DNA of 64,000 nucleotides from an uncultured Myxococcales bacterium (GCA_903929795.1 CAIYWC010000137.1:34566-98565); one strand, 5' to 3'. Shown: positions 7,706 through 18,538, counted from the stretch's first letter. Numbers and translations: made by a program. Notes: generated by a model from the letters alone, not told the origin.

Positions 7706-10700
7706 CTATTCGGCCGTCGCAACCGCGGGCATTGTCGGCACGGCATCGGCGTGCATCGGCTTTTTCTTGGCCCAGCGCCCCAGCGCCAGATACACCACCG
7801 GCGTCGTGTAGAGCGTCAACAGCTGCGACGCCAGCAGCCCGCCGACAATCGTGATGCCCAGCGGGCGCCGCAGCTCCGAGCCCACGCCGGTGCCAAACGC
7901 CAGCGGCAGCGCGCCGAGCAGCGCCGCCATCGTCGTCATCAGGATTGGCCGAAACCGCAGCAGACAAGCTTCCTCAATCGCGGCCAGCGGCGTCATGCCG
8001 TGGCGTTCGCGCTCGATGGCGAAATCGATCAGCAAGATCGCGTTTTTCTTGACGATTCCGATCAGCAGCAGCAGGCCAATCAGGCCGATGATGCTGAGAT
8101 CCAGCTTGAACCAGCCCAGCGCCGCGATGGCGCCGATGCCCGCCGACGGCAGCGTGGACAGGATCGTCACCGGGTGGATGTAGCTCTCGTACAGCATCCC
8201 CAGGACGATGTAGACGATGATGAGCGCCACCAGGATCAGCATCGGCTGCGTCGCGAGCGAGGCGGTGAAGGCTTGGGCAGTCCCTTGAAAATCCGCGTGA
8301 ATTCCCGGCGGCAAGCGCAGCTCGCGCTCCGAGCGGTGGATCTCATCGATGGCCTGACCCAGCGACACGCCGGGCGCGACGTTGAAAGAAATCGTCACCG
8401 ACGGGAACTGGCCGTTGTGGTTCACCGCCAGCGCCGACGCCGACGACGAAAACTTGGCGATCGCCCGCAGCGGCACCTGCGCGCCGGAAGCCGAGCTCAC
8501 GAAGATCCGGTCCAGCGAATCTGGGCTCTGGCGCAGCTTCGGCGGCACTTCCATCACGACGCGGTACTGGTTGCGCTGCGTGTACATCGTGGCGATTTGC
8601 CGCTGGCCGTAGGCGTCGTACAGCGCGTTGTCGATGTCCGCCGGCGTAATGCCCAGCCGCGCCGCCGTGTCGCGGTCGATCTTGACGTCCAGCTGCAAGC
8701 CCGCGTCCTGCTGGTCGCTGGCGATGTCCTTCAACTGTTTGAGTTTTTGCATGTTTTCCATCATGCGCGGCACCCACAGCCGCAGCTCGTCCAGATCCGC
8801 GTCCTGGACCGTGTACTGGTATTGCGTTCGCGCCGCCCGCCCGCCGACGCGCACGTCCTGCGCCGCCTGCATGTAGGTCATCAGCCCGGGCAGCCGTCCG
8901 ACCACCGGCCGTAGCTTGTTGACGATGTCATCGGCCGAGAGCTTACGCGGCGGCATCGACTTCAGCATGATGAACGCCGAGCCCGTGTTCGACGTACCCG
9001 CCGACGGCCCGGCGCCGATGAACGCCACGACGTGCTCCAGGTCCGGATCGCCCACCAGCACCTTGTTCAGCGCCTCCTGCCGCGCCTTCATCGACGGGAA
9101 CGACGCGTCCTGCGCCGCCTGCACCGTCGCGGTAATCAGCCCGGTATCCTGCTGCGGAAACAAGCCCTTGGGCACGTCCATGAACAGCTTGACGTTGAGC
9201 GCGATCGTCAGCAGCGTCGCCACCAGCGTCAAAACCCGGTGGCGCAGCACAAAGCGCAGCCCGCGCGCGTACAGGCCCAGCAGCGCGTTGAAGCCGCCTT
9301 CCGCGATGCGCGACAGCCGGTTGGGCTGCTCCTCGGCGTGCGGCCGCAGCATCCGCGCGCACATCATGGGCGTCAGCGTCAGCGAGATCAGCCCGGACAT
9401 CGCGACCGCCACGCTCAGCGTCACCGCGAATTCCCGGAACAGCCGGCCGACGATGCCGCCCATCAGCAAAATTGGAATAAAAACAGCGAGGAGCGACGCG
9501 GTGATCGAGACGATCGTGAAGCCAATTTCCTTGGCGCCGCGCAGCGCAGCGTCCATCGGCGACAGGCCGCGTTCGATGCCGCGTGCGATGTTTTCCGTGA
9601 CGACGATGGCGTCATCGACAACAAAGCCGGTCGAGATGGTCAGCGCCATCAGCGACAGGTTGTCGACGCTGTAGTCCAGCAAATACATGATGCCAAACGT
9701 GGACATGAGCGACAGCGGTACCGCGACCGAGGGGATGAGCGTCGCCCGCCAGGAGCGCAGGAACACGAACACGACGCCGATGACCAGGAACACGCTGAGC
9801 ACGAGCGTGCGGCCGACGTCGTTCACCGATTCGCGAATCGTCTGCGTGCGGTCCATGGCCATCTGCATGTGGATCGCCGGCGAGATCGACGTCGCGAGCT
9901 GCGGCAGCATCTGTTTGATGCGCTCGTTCGTCGCCAGAATATTCGCGCCGGGCTGCTTGCGAATCACCAGCAAGACCGAACGCTTGCCGTCCACCCAGGC
10001 GGCTGCACGGTCGTTCTCCACGTCGTCAAAAACCCGCGCCACGTGGTCCAGCCGCGCGCCGCCTGGCCCATCCGAGGCGATGATCAGCGGCTCGTACGCC
10101 CGCGCGCCCCAGAGCTGGTCGTTGGCGCCCACCGTCGGCGCCTGCAGGTTGCCCACCAGGTTGCCCTTGGGCGAGTCCACCGTCGCCCCGGCGATCGTCG
10201 CGCGCACATCCTCGGCGCCAATTTGCATCGACGCCAGCTGCGCGGGATCGACCTGGACACGCACCGCGGGCTGCTGACCGCCGCCGACAAACACCTGGCC
10301 AACGCCTGGAATCTGCGCCACTTTCTGCGCCAGCACGTTGTTCGCCGCGTCAAACACGTCGGCCAGCCGCAGCGTGTCCGACGTCAGCGCGACGATCATG
10401 ATCGGCGTGTCGCCCGGGTTCACTTTCTGGTAGCTCGGCCGCGACGGCATGTTCGGCGGCAGTTCACCTCCCGCCGCGGCGATCGCCGCCTGGACGTCGC
10501 GCGCCGCGGCATCGACGTTGCGATCCAAGTCAAACTGCAGCGTAATCGAGGTGTTGCCGAGCGTGCTCGTCGACGTCATCTCGGTCACGCCGGCGATCCG
10601 GCCAAAACGCCGCTCCAGCGGGGTCGCCACCGACGACGCCATGGTTTCCGGACTGCCGCCCGGCAGCGCCGCGCGCACCTGAATCGTCGGAAAATCGACG

Positions 10701-10816
10701 TGAGGCAGCGGCGCCACGGGCAGCTTGGTCAACGCCAGCGAGCCGGCCAGCATCAGCGCCGCCGCCAGCAGCGTGGTCGCGACCGGCCGGTGGATGAACG
10801 GCGCGGAGATGTTCAC
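7706..10816 (-). CDS. RND efflux transporter, MdtC-like
   Basis: 1036 aa; MNISAPFIHRPVATTLLAAALMLAG...; RND helices, GFVVDDAIVVTENIARGIERG. Confidence 0.88.
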   Translation of the reverse strand: MNISAPFIHRPVATTLLAAALMLAGSLALTKLPVAPLPHVDFPTIQVRAALPGGSPETMASSVATPLERRFGRIAGVTEMTSTSTLGNTSITLQFDLDRNVDAAARDVQAAIAAAGGELPPNMPSRPSYQKVNPGDTPIMIVALTSDTLRLADVFDAANNVLAQKVAQIPGVGQVFVGGGQQPAVRVQVDPAQLASMQIGAEDVRATIAGATVDSPKGNLVGNLQAPTVGANDQLWGARAYEPLIIASDGPGGARLDHVARVFDDVENDRAAAWVDGKRSVLLVIRKQPGANILATNERIKQMLPQLATSISPAIHMQMAMDRTQTIRESVNDVGRTLVLSVFLVIGVVFVFLRSWRATLIPSVAVPLSLMSTFGIMYLLDYSVDNLSLMALTISTGFVVDDAIVVTENIARGIERGLSPMDAALRGAKEIGFTIVSITASLLAVFIPILLMGGIVGRLFREFAVTLSVAVAMSGLISLTLTPMMCARMLRPHAEEQPNRLSRIAEGGFNALLGLYARGLRFVLRHRVLTLVATLLTIALNVKLFMDVPKGLFPQQDTGLITATVQAAQDASFPSMKARQEALNKVLVGDPDLEHVVAFIGAGPSAGTSNTGSAFIMLKSMPPRKLSADDIVNKLRPVVGRLPGLMTYMQAAQDVRVGGRAARTQYQYTVQDADLDELRLWVPRMMENMQKLKQLKDIASDQQDAGLQLDVKIDRDTAARLGITPADIDNALYDAYGQRQIATMYTQRNQYRVVMEVPPKLRQSPDSLDRIFVSSASGAQVPLRAIAKFSSSASALAVNHNGQFPSVTISFNVAPGVSLGQAIDEIHRSERELRLPPGIHADFQGTAQAFTASLATQPMLILVALIIVYIVLGMLYESYIHPVTILSTLPSAGIGAIAALGWFKLDLSIIGLIGLLLLIGIVKKNAILLIDFAIERERHGMTPLAAIEEACLLRFRPILMTTMAALLGALPLAFGTGVGSELRRPLGITIVGGLLASQLLTLYTTPVVYLALGRWAKKKPMHADAVPTMPAVATAE

Positions 10817-13800
10817 GGCGCCGCCTCAAAAACCGCTGTTGTTTTCGTCACATGCGGAGCGATCGGCGTGGCAGGCGGCTTGGCCGGCCCCTTGAACCAG
10901 CGGCCGATGCGGTCCATGTACAGGTAGATGACCGGCGTCGTGTACAGCGTCAGCACCTGCGACACCAGCAGCCCACCGACAATCGTGATGCCCAGCGGCC
11001 GCCGCAGCTCCGCGCCCATGCCCGTGCCCAGCGCCAGCGGCAGCCCGCCCAGCAGCGCCGCGAACGTCGTCATCATGATCGGCCGAAAGCGCAGCAGGCA
11101 GGCCTGGTGAATCGCCTCGATCGGTGGCATGCCGTGCTCGCGCTCGGCCTCCAGCGCGAAATCGATCATCATGATCGCGTTTTTCTTGACGATTCCGATG
11201 AGCAAGATGATGCCGATCAGCGCAATGACACTGAAATCGGTGCGGACGACGTAGAGCGCCAGGAACGCGCCGACGCCGGCGGACGGCAGCGACGAAAGGA
11301 TGGTGATCGGATGGATGAAGCTCTCGTACAGCGCGCCCAGCACGATGTAAACCGTTAAAATCGCAGCGAGAATCAGCAGCGGCTCGCTCGCCAGCGACTC
11401 GTTGAACGCCTGCGCTGCGCCGACAAAGCCGGCGTGGATGCTCGCCGGCATCCCGATCGTGTCCTGGGTCGTGCGAATCGCCGCCACCGCATCGCCCAGC
11501 GACGCTTCGGGCGCGAGGTTGAACGAGACCGTCACCGCGGCGAACTGGCCCTGGTGGTTGATCGCCAGCGGCGCCTGCCGGGTGCTCATCGTGACAAGCG
11601 AGCTCAGCGGCACCGGCGTACCCGTCGCGGACCGCACGAACAGCTGCGCCAGCGCATCGGCGGACTTCGCCATCGACGGCGTGACCTCCAAAATAACGCG
11701 GTACAGGTTCAATTGGGTAAAAATAATCGATACTTGTCGTTGGCCAAACGCGTCGTACAGCGTGTCGTCGATGGCCTGCGGCGACACGCCCAGCCGCGCT
11801 GCCGTGTCGCGATCAATGGTCAGCGTGACCTCCAGCCCGGCGTTTTCCTGATCGCTCGCCACGTCGCGGATGTGCGGCACGTCGCGCAGACCCTCGACAA
11901 GCTTGGGCGCCCACAGCGCCAGCTCGACCGGGTCGGAATCCTCCAGCGTGTACTGGAACTGCGTGCGACCGGCGCGGCTGTCGATCTGCAGATCCTGAAC
12001 CGCCTGCAAGTACACAGCAATCCCGCGCACTTCCGCAAGCTTGGGCCGCAGCCTGGCGATGATTTCCTCCGCGCTCGCCGTCCGGTTGTCGCGCGACTTG
12101 AGGCTGATCGATAGCCGGCCGCTGTTCGTCGTCGAATTCGTGCCGTCCGAGCCGATGAACGACGTCAGCCCCGCAACGTCCGGATCCTTCAGCACCACAT
12201 CCGCCAAATTGCGCTGTAATTCCATCATGTGCGGAAATGACACGTCCGCCGCCGCTTCCGTCACGCCCAGCACCGAGCCGGTGTCCTGCTGCGGAAAAAA
12301 GCCTTTGGGCACCTCGATCGCCATCCACGCGGTCGCCGCCACGGTCGCCAGCGTCGCCAGCAGCGTAATCACCTGATGGCGCAGGACCCACCGGACGCCG
12401 AGATCGTAGAAGTGCAGCGCGCCGTCAAACACCTTTTCGCTCAGGCGATACAGCCAGTTGCGCTGGTCCGCCGCCGGTTCTGGCCGCAGCAGGTAGGCGC
12501 ACATCATCGGCGTCAGCGTCAGCGAGAGCACCGCCGAAACAGCGATCGCGACCGCCAGCGTCATCGCAAATTCGCGGAACAGCCGGCCGATCAGCCCGCC
12601 CATGAACAGCAGCGGAATCAGCACGGCGATGAGCGAAACCGTCAGCGAAACAATGGTAAAGCCGATTTGGCCGGCGCCCTTCAACGCCGCTTCGAACGGC
12701 TTGTCGCCGTGCTCGATGTAGCGCGCGATGTTCTCAATCATCACGATGGCGTCGTCGACGACAAAGCCGGTGGAAATCGTCAGCGCCATCAGCGACAAAT
12801 TGTTCAGGCTGTAGCCCAGCGCGTACATCACCGCGAACGTGCCGACCAGCGACAGCGGCACGGCCACGGCCGGGATGATCGTCGCGCGGACGTTGCGCAG
12901 GAACAGGAAAATCACGGCGACGACCAGGCCAATCGTGATCAGCAGGGTCTGCTCCACGTCTTCGACCGACGCGCGGACGGTCTCGGTTCGATCCGCGGCG
13001 ATCTTGACCTCAATGCCCGGCGGCAGCGACGCCTCCAGCTTGGGCAGCAGCGCCTTGACGCGCTCCGCGACCTCGATCACGTTGGCGCCCGGCTGCCGTT
13101 GCACGTTCAGGATGATCGCGCGCTTCTCGTTGGCCCAGCCGGCGAGCTGCACGTTTTCCACGCCGTCGACCACCGTCGCCACGTCCGCCAGCCGCACTGC
13201 CGCGCCGTTCTTGTACGCCAGCACGATTGGGCGAAACGACTTGGCGTCAAAAAGCTGGTCATCCGTCGCCAGCGCATAGTCCTGCCGCAGCCCGTCCAGG
13301 TTGCCCTTTGGCTGGTTGATGTTGGCCGCGACAATCGCCGTCCGCACGTCCTCCAACGTCAAGCCCGTGCCCGCCAGCGACTGCGGATCGACCTGCACGC
13401 GGACCGCCGGCTTCTGGCCGCCGTTGATGGTCACCAGACCCACGCCGGACACCTGGGAAATCTTCTGCGCGAGAATCGAATCCGCGTAATCGTCCACCTG
13501 CTGCAGCGGCAGGCGGTCGGAGCTGACGTACAGCGTCAGGATCGGCGTATCCGCCGGGTTCGACTTGCTGTAGCTCGGCGGCGCCGGCAATGTCCGCGGC
13601 AGCAGCGCCGACGCCGCGTTGATCGCCGCCTGCACGTCCTGCTGCGCGCCGTCGATGTCGCGGTCCAGCGTAAACTGCAGCGTCACCTGCGAGCTGCCGA
13701 AGCTGCTCACGGACGTCATCAGGGCCAGCGACGGCATCTGGCCAAACTGCCGCTCCAGCGGCGTCGTCACGGCCGAGGTCATCGTCCCCGCGCTCGCGCC

Positions 13801-13992
13801 CGGCAGGAATGTCGAGACCACAATCGTCGGGTACGCGACCTGCGGCAGCGCGGCCACCGGCAGCTGCTTGAACGCCATGATGCCGGCCAGCAGCAGGCCG
13901 ACCATCAGCAGCGTCGTCGCGACCGGCCGCCGAATAAACGGCTCGGAGACGCCTCGGCTCGGCTGTTCCTGCTCGTCGCTCATTTCTGCCAT
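10813..13992 (-). CDS. RND efflux transporter, MdtB-like
   Basis: 1059 aa; SEPFIRRPVATTLLMVGLLLAG...; GFVVDDAIVMIENIARYIE. Overlaps the next gene by 4 nt. Confidence 0.88.
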   Translation of the reverse strand: MAEMSDEQEQPSRGVSEPFIRRPVATTLLMVGLLLAGIMAFKQLPVAALPQVAYPTIVVSTFLPGASAGTMTSAVTTPLERQFGQMPSLALMTSVSSFGSSQVTLQFTLDRDIDGAQQDVQAAINAASALLPRTLPAPPSYSKSNPADTPILTLYVSSDRLPLQQVDDYADSILAQKISQVSGVGLVTINGGQKPAVRVQVDPQSLAGTGLTLEDVRTAIVAANINQPKGNLDGLRQDYALATDDQLFDAKSFRPIVLAYKNGAAVRLADVATVVDGVENVQLAGWANEKRAIILNVQRQPGANVIEVAERVKALLPKLEASLPPGIEVKIAADRTETVRASVEDVEQTLLITIGLVVAVIFLFLRNVRATIIPAVAVPLSLVGTFAVMYALGYSLNNLSLMALTISTGFVVDDAIVMIENIARYIEHGDKPFEAALKGAGQIGFTIVSLTVSLIAVLIPLLFMGGLIGRLFREFAMTLAVAIAVSAVLSLTLTPMMCAYLLRPEPAADQRNWLYRLSEKVFDGALHFYDLGVRWVLRHQVITLLATLATVAATAWMAIEVPKGFFPQQDTGSVLGVTEAAADVSFPHMMELQRNLADVVLKDPDVAGLTSFIGSDGTNSTTNSGRLSISLKSRDNRTASAEEIIARLRPKLAEVRGIAVYLQAVQDLQIDSRAGRTQFQYTLEDSDPVELALWAPKLVEGLRDVPHIRDVASDQENAGLEVTLTIDRDTAARLGVSPQAIDDTLYDAFGQRQVSIIFTQLNLYRVILEVTPSMAKSADALAQLFVRSATGTPVPLSSLVTMSTRQAPLAINHQGQFAAVTVSFNLAPEASLGDAVAAIRTTQDTIGMPASIHAGFVGAAQAFNESLASEPLLILAAILTVYIVLGALYESFIHPITILSSLPSAGVGAFLALYVVRTDFSVIALIGIILLIGIVKKNAIMMIDFALEAEREHGMPPIEAIHQACLLRFRPIMMTTFAALLGGLPLALGTGMGAELRRPLGITIVGGLLVSQVLTLYTTPVIYLYMDRIGRWFKGPAKPPATPIAPHVTKTTAVFEAAP

Positions 13993-15257
13993 TTGTCTGC
14001 GCCCGGTTTGCCGCCGCCGTCGCCGCCGCCTTTGCTGCCCTTGCCGCCGCCTTTGCCCTCCGCGCCCTTGGCACCCGGCAGGGACACCTTGCCGCCCGGC
14101 TTCAGGCGGCTCTGGCCGTCGACCACGATCTGATCGCCCAGCTTCAAGCCCTTGGTCACGATCGCGTCGTCGCCCTCCAGCGCCTGCAGCTCAATCGGCT
14201 GCACCTGCGCGGTCATGTCCGCGCCGACGAGGTAGACGAAAGTCCCGGTCGGATTCTGCGCATTGGGCGGCCCATGCTGCACCGCCACCGCCGGAACCAC
14301 CGTCGCCTGCGCGCGCACGGACACCTGCACGCGCGCCTTCACGAACTGGTTGGGCCACAACGTATGGTCCGGATTGGCAAAAATCGCCTTGAGCTTCGCC
14401 GTCGCCGTCGCCTGGTTGATCAGGTTGTCCACGACCTCCAGCTTGCCCGTCGCCAGCTTGACCATGCCGTCGCGGCTGTACGCGTCGACCGTCAACTGCC
14501 CGTCCGCCATGCCACGCTGCACCGCCGCGAGCTCGTCCTCCGGCAGCGTGAACAGCACCGCGATCGGGTCCAGCTGGGTCACCACCACGATGCCCGTCGG
14601 ATCGCCCGGATGCACGATGTTGCCCGGATCCACCTGCCGCACGCCGGTCACGCCATCGATGGGCGAGACGATCTTCGCCCAATCCAGCAGCAGCCGCGCG
14701 CTGTCCTCCTGCGTTTCGTCGGCGCGCACCTGCGCTTCCAGCTGCTCCACTTGCGCCTGCTGGTCGGTCACCTGCTGGGTCGGCACCAGGTCCTGCTTGC
14801 GCAGCGTCGCGTAGCGCGCCAGATTCAGCTTGGCGTTTTTCACCTGCGCCAGATCGCGCGCGTGCGCCGCTTCCGCCGCGTGCAGCTGGATCGTGAACGG
14901 CCGAGGGTCGATTTGCGCCAACAGGTCGCCTTTCTTCACCGGCTGACCTTCGCGAAACGGCATGTCCGTGATGCGCCCGTCGACCTGCGTCTTGACGGTC
15001 ACGGTGTAAAACGCCGCCACGCTGCCGATGCCTTCCAGCGTCACCGGCATGTCGCGCTGCGCCACTTTCGCGGTCAGCACCGGCGTGGGCCGCTGCGGCT
15101 CGGTCGGCTTGCCCAGGCCGCTGTGCGCGCCCGCGCCGTCGTCCGCCGCGCCTTTCTTGGCGCCCAGCTTGTGCCACAGCAGCCAGCCACCGGCACCCGC
15201 CAGGCCGAGAAAGAGCAGAACCAGCAAAAATCGCCGCATCCGTTTTGCCTCAGTCAC
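13980..15257 (-). CDS. RND periplasmic adaptor (MdtA-like membrane fusion protein)
   Basis: Lipoyl/biotinyl hairpin: TVTVKTQVDGRITDMPFREGQPVKKGDLLAQIDPRPF; VSPIDGVTGVRQVDPGNIV; Gly/Lys-rich C-terminal tail. Confidence 0.88.
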   Translation of the reverse strand: MTEAKRMRRFLLVLLFLGLAGAGGWLLWHKLGAKKGAADDGAGAHSGLGKPTEPQRPTPVLTAKVAQRDMPVTLEGIGSVAAFYTVTVKTQVDGRITDMPFREGQPVKKGDLLAQIDPRPFTIQLHAAEAAHARDLAQVKNAKLNLARYATLRKQDLVPTQQVTDQQAQVEQLEAQVRADETQEDSARLLLDWAKIVSPIDGVTGVRQVDPGNIVHPGDPTGIVVVTQLDPIAVLFTLPEDELAAVQRGMADGQLTVDAYSRDGMVKLATGKLEVVDNLINQATATAKLKAIFANPDHTLWPNQFVKARVQVSVRAQATVVPAVAVQHGPPNAQNPTGTFVYLVGADMTAQVQPIELQALEGDDAIVTKGLKLGDQIVVDGQSRLKPGGKVSLPGAKGAEGKGGGKGSKGGGDGGGKPGADKWQK

Positions 15258-15267
15258 AGTTGGCTCT

Positions 15268-15374
15268 ACACGCTCGCCACAGTGCGAGCTCGAGCGTCAG
15301 TCATCCGCGGTGTGCCTCCAGAGGAGCACGCTCACGGTCCAATCCGAAAGGCACCAGGTCTCATCCCGCAGGAT
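15268..15374 (-). repeat. Dispersed intergenic hairpin repeat, copy B
   Basis: Minus strand: GCCTTTCGGATTGGACCGTGAGCGTGCTCCTCTGGAGGCACACCGCGGATGACTGACGC. Confidence 0.85.
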
Positions 15375-15392
15375 TCTGAGATCGCACAAGGG

Positions 15393-16814
15393 CTATCGCT
15401 CATCGTGCTGCCCCAGCGCCGCGAGCAGTTGCGCCCGCGCAGTCGACAAGTTGAAACGCGCGGCGATGACCTGCACCGCCGCGTTTGTAAACGCCAATTG
15501 CGTATCGCTCAGCTCAATGCCGTTGCCAATACCGGCCAGGTAGCGCGCTTCCGCGAGCCGCAGCAGCTCCTTGGCGTTGGTCAGCGCGTCATCGGCGGCC
15601 AGAATCGTGGCCTTGGCTGCCCGCACCGCCAGGCGCGCCTGGGTGATATCCGCTTGGATCTGCAGCAGTTGCACGGTGTTTTGCGCCGCGACCGCCGACA
15701 GGTTTGCCGTCACTTCCGCTTCCTGCGCCTTGGCCAGTCCGCCTTGGAAAATCGGCCAGTTCAGCGTCGCGCCCACGTTCCAGTTCGGCACCAGGTTCAG
15801 CGCGTTCACGCCCACGTCCGTCACACCCGCGGTCACCGCCAGCGTCGGCCACAGCGTGTTCTGGATCGCGCGCTGCGCCAGCTCCTGCTGTTTGCGCTGC
15901 CGGTCCAACGCCACAAGCTCCGGCCGCAGCGCGATCGCCTTGTCCACGAGCGCCTGCTGCGGGCCGTCCTCGCCCTCGACCGGCGGCTGTTCATCGTCGC
16001 CCACGTCATAGTCGACCTCCGCCTGCACGCCGATGGCCTGGTTGAGCAGCGCGCGCCCGGTGTCGTAGGCATTTTGCGCTGAAATCAGGCCGACTTCCGC
16101 GTTGGACACGTTGGTCTTGGCCTGCACCAGGTCGATCTCCGGCCGCGTGCCGGCTGCGACAAACCCCGCGATTTGCTTCATGTGCCGCCGCTGGTTCGCC
16201 AGCGTCTCGCGCGCCACGTCCAACATGGCTTTTTGCGCCCGCGCCTGAAAATACGCCCGCCGAGCGCCGACCAGGATTTGCAATTCCGTGGATTTTTCCG
16301 TCCACGCCAGCGCGTCTTCGGCGGCCTCGGCTGACGCCTGACGGTCCGCTGTTTGGCCAAAATCGTAGACAAGCTGGGACGCCTGCAGGCTGACGTTGAA
16401 CAGGTCATACGACGGCGCGAACGACACCGACGACACCGTTGGCACCACCGTGCCCGGCCGCGGCGCAAAATTGCCGGTGGAGCGCTGGTACTGCACGAGC
16501 CCGTTGACCTGCGGCAGAAAACCCGTGTGAATTTGCGCTGCTCGCGCGCGGGCGGCCGCCGTCGCCGCGCGTGCAACCCGGATCTGCGGCTGGTTCTCGC
16601 GGGCGAGGCGCTCGGCATCCAGCAGCGTCAGGTTGCGCAGCGGCGGCGGCACATCGGTCGGCGTCTCCTGCCGCGGCAACGCCACCACCGCCAGCTTGAC
16701 GGGCGAGCGCGCCAGCGCGGACAGCGCGAGCAGGTGCGCAAGGGCGAACGCGAGGCGCGTTACACATCCCAACCTAAAACGAGCACCAAGTCTTATTGGG
16801 CACAGCTTTTGCAT
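15393..16814 (-). CDS. TolC-family outer membrane factor
   Basis: LLDAERLARENQPQIRVARAATAAARARAAQIHTGFLPQVNGLVQYQRSTG...; paired helical repeats. Start at 16814 gives a plausible signal peptide. Confidence 0.8.
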   Translation of the reverse strand: MQKLCPIRLGARFRLGCVTRLAFALAHLLALSALARSPVKLAVVALPRQETPTDVPPPLRNLTLLDAERLARENQPQIRVARAATAAARARAAQIHTGFLPQVNGLVQYQRSTGNFAPRPGTVVPTVSSVSFAPSYDLFNVSLQASQLVYDFGQTADRQASAEAAEDALAWTEKSTELQILVGARRAYFQARAQKAMLDVARETLANQRRHMKQIAGFVAAGTRPEIDLVQAKTNVSNAEVGLISAQNAYDTGRALLNQAIGVQAEVDYDVGDDEQPPVEGEDGPQQALVDKAIALRPELVALDRQRKQQELAQRAIQNTLWPTLAVTAGVTDVGVNALNLVPNWNVGATLNWPIFQGGLAKAQEAEVTANLSAVAAQNTVQLLQIQADITQARLAVRAAKATILAADDALTNAKELLRLAEARYLAGIGNGIELSDTQLAFTNAAVQVIAARFNLSTARAQLLAALGQHDER

Positions 16815-16904
16815 TTCGGACTTGAACCGCGAGCGTGCTCCTCCGGAGGCACGCCGCAGATGACGGAGGCCGCGACGTTGGAATTCGGTCAGCGTGTAGA
16901 GTCG
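16800..16904 (+). repeat. Dispersed intergenic hairpin repeat, copy C
   Basis: GCATTTCGGACTTGAACCGCGAGCGTGCTCCTCCGGAGGCACGCCGCAGATGACGG..AGCGTGTAGAG (tail shared with B). Confidence 0.85.
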
Positions 16905-17051
16905 TCGGCTGGCCATGGTGCTGGGCATGCGCGTCCCGGTGCAGGAATGCCGACTCCCGTAGTCGGCGCGGGTCGGGAGTATAACGCGGTTCTGCCAGAT
17001 GCGCCGCGCTGGCAACGATTCTTTAAGATGTCGGCAAACTCAGACAAGTGC

Positions 17052-18404
17052 TCAATTCTTAAAGCCTTCCGCGAGGCACTTGTCCACCATCGCCGGGTCG
17101 ATCACCGCCTGGGGCAGCGTCGGCGGCGTCAGGAACGCCGGATGGTCAAAGTCAAACAGGTCCAACATGGGATCCGCGTTGGCGTCGCGGCGGCTCATCG
17201 CCGGCAGGTCGTGGCGCGTCTCGATGAAGCGCAGGATCGACGCGTGGTCATAGACAACGTGCGAGACAAAACCGGGCTTGGCAAAAGGGGAAATTAGCAT
17301 CAGCGGCACGCGAAAACCGAGCTGCGCGTAGGTCGCCGACGGATCATCCGGCACGTACATCGGCGTCACGTCGTCGGGCGGACACGCGGCTGGCGGCGGG
17401 ACGTGGTCATAGAAGCCGCCATGCTCGTCGTACGTCAGAAAGAACGCGGAATCCTTCCAGTTTGGGCTCGCCATGAGCGCGTCAATGACCTGCTTGACCG
17501 CCGCCTCGCCGACCTGGATATTCACCGACGGGTGCTCATCCAGCTCCGGGCCGGAGACGTTTTCCTGCGCCAGCTCGATGAACGAGACGGCCGGCAGCTT
17601 CCCGCCCAGAGCGTCGGCAAAATACTGGTCCAACGTCACGACTTGCGGCGAACCGACGAGGTTGGAAAACAGCCACGCATACGGCACGTCGCCGTAGTAG
17701 ACCTTCCAGCTGATGCCGCGCTGGCTGAGCGCCTCGAGGACCGTGGGCATGTTGTAGCCGCCGAGCGTGTAGACGGTGCGCGTCTCGCCCGCGGCGGTGC
17801 CGGCGTACAAAAAGAAGCGGTTGGGGTGCGTCGGTCCCATGACCGAGCAGAAGTACCTGTCTGCAATGGCAAAAGTCTGCGCGATGCCGTAGTAGTATGG
17901 CAAGTCGGTCTGGTCGTAGTAGCCGATGGAGCGCGCGCCATCGGGCTCGTTTTCGCGTACGAAGCCGTCGTTCTTGCCGCCGTCGAATTCGCGGTGGCTG
18001 GAATCCCAGCCGTGGGCGGTGTCCCTGGTGCAATAGCGCGGCATGTGAAACGGCGCAACGGCGGTACCCGTGGCGTCCGGATTGCTGGCGTCTGCAGGCA
18101 GGCCGTCGACGTCGGTCTTGCCCAGCGCCGGAAGCCGGCCAAAATAGTGGTCAAACGAGCGATTTTCCTGCATCAGCACTACGATGTGCTGGATCGGAAT
18201 CTGCGCGCCGTGACGGGCTCCTGTGGGCAGTGTATCCGCGGGCAGCGCACCGGCGGCATGAATGCACGACGGCGCCGCGGGCGGCCAGGCATCCGGAATG
18301 GCTGCGTCCGTGGGACCGGCATCCGCCGTCGCCGCGCTTTGACCACCGCAGCCGTAAGCGACCAGCGCCGACAGGAACAGGAGAACACACAACGAACGCG
18401 CCAT
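17052..18404 (-). CDS. Phosphoesterase family lipoprotein (AcpA/phospholipase C-type)
   Basis: HIVVLMQENRSFDHYFG, THPNRFFLYAGT, FFLTYDEHGGFYDHVPPP; lipobox YGCGG. Confidence 0.85.
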   Translation of the reverse strand: MARSLCVLLFLSALVAYGCGGQSAATADAGPTDAAIPDAWPPAAPSCIHAAGALPADTLPTGARHGAQIPIQHIVVLMQENRSFDHYFGRLPALGKTDVDGLPADASNPDATGTAVAPFHMPRYCTRDTAHGWDSSHREFDGGKNDGFVRENEPDGARSIGYYDQTDLPYYYGIAQTFAIADRYFCSVMGPTHPNRFFLYAGTAAGETRTVYTLGGYNMPTVLEALSQRGISWKVYYGDVPYAWLFSNLVGSPQVVTLDQYFADALGGKLPAVSFIELAQENVSGPELDEHPSVNIQVGEAAVKQVIDALMASPNWKDSAFFLTYDEHGGFYDHVPPPAACPPDDVTPMYVPDDPSATYAQLGFRVPLMLISPFAKPGFVSHVVYDHASILRFIETRHDLPAMSRRDANADPMLDLFDFDHPAFLTPPTLPQAVIDPAMVDKCLAEGFKN

Positions 18405-18538
18405 AGCTGCCTCCCACGCGCCGCGGCGCGCTGACCGACGCCGGGGATCCAAGCCTGCCAAGCCAGTGCGCAGACTCGCGGCGGCGGCTGCGACAAAACT
18501 ACCCAATATCACAGGGTTTTCGTCGCACGGCAGCCGTC

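Noticed and set aside
9032-10927. 631-aa plus-strand ORF (and 7751-8914, 12376-14133) opposite RND genes
   Set aside because: Perfectly antisense to clear RND transporter genes; Arg/Gln/His-rich translation with no domain.
13994-14090. GCCGCC-rich tract considered as a structural DNA repeat
   Set aside because: It encodes the Gly/Lys-rich tail of the MFP in frame; no independent evidence.
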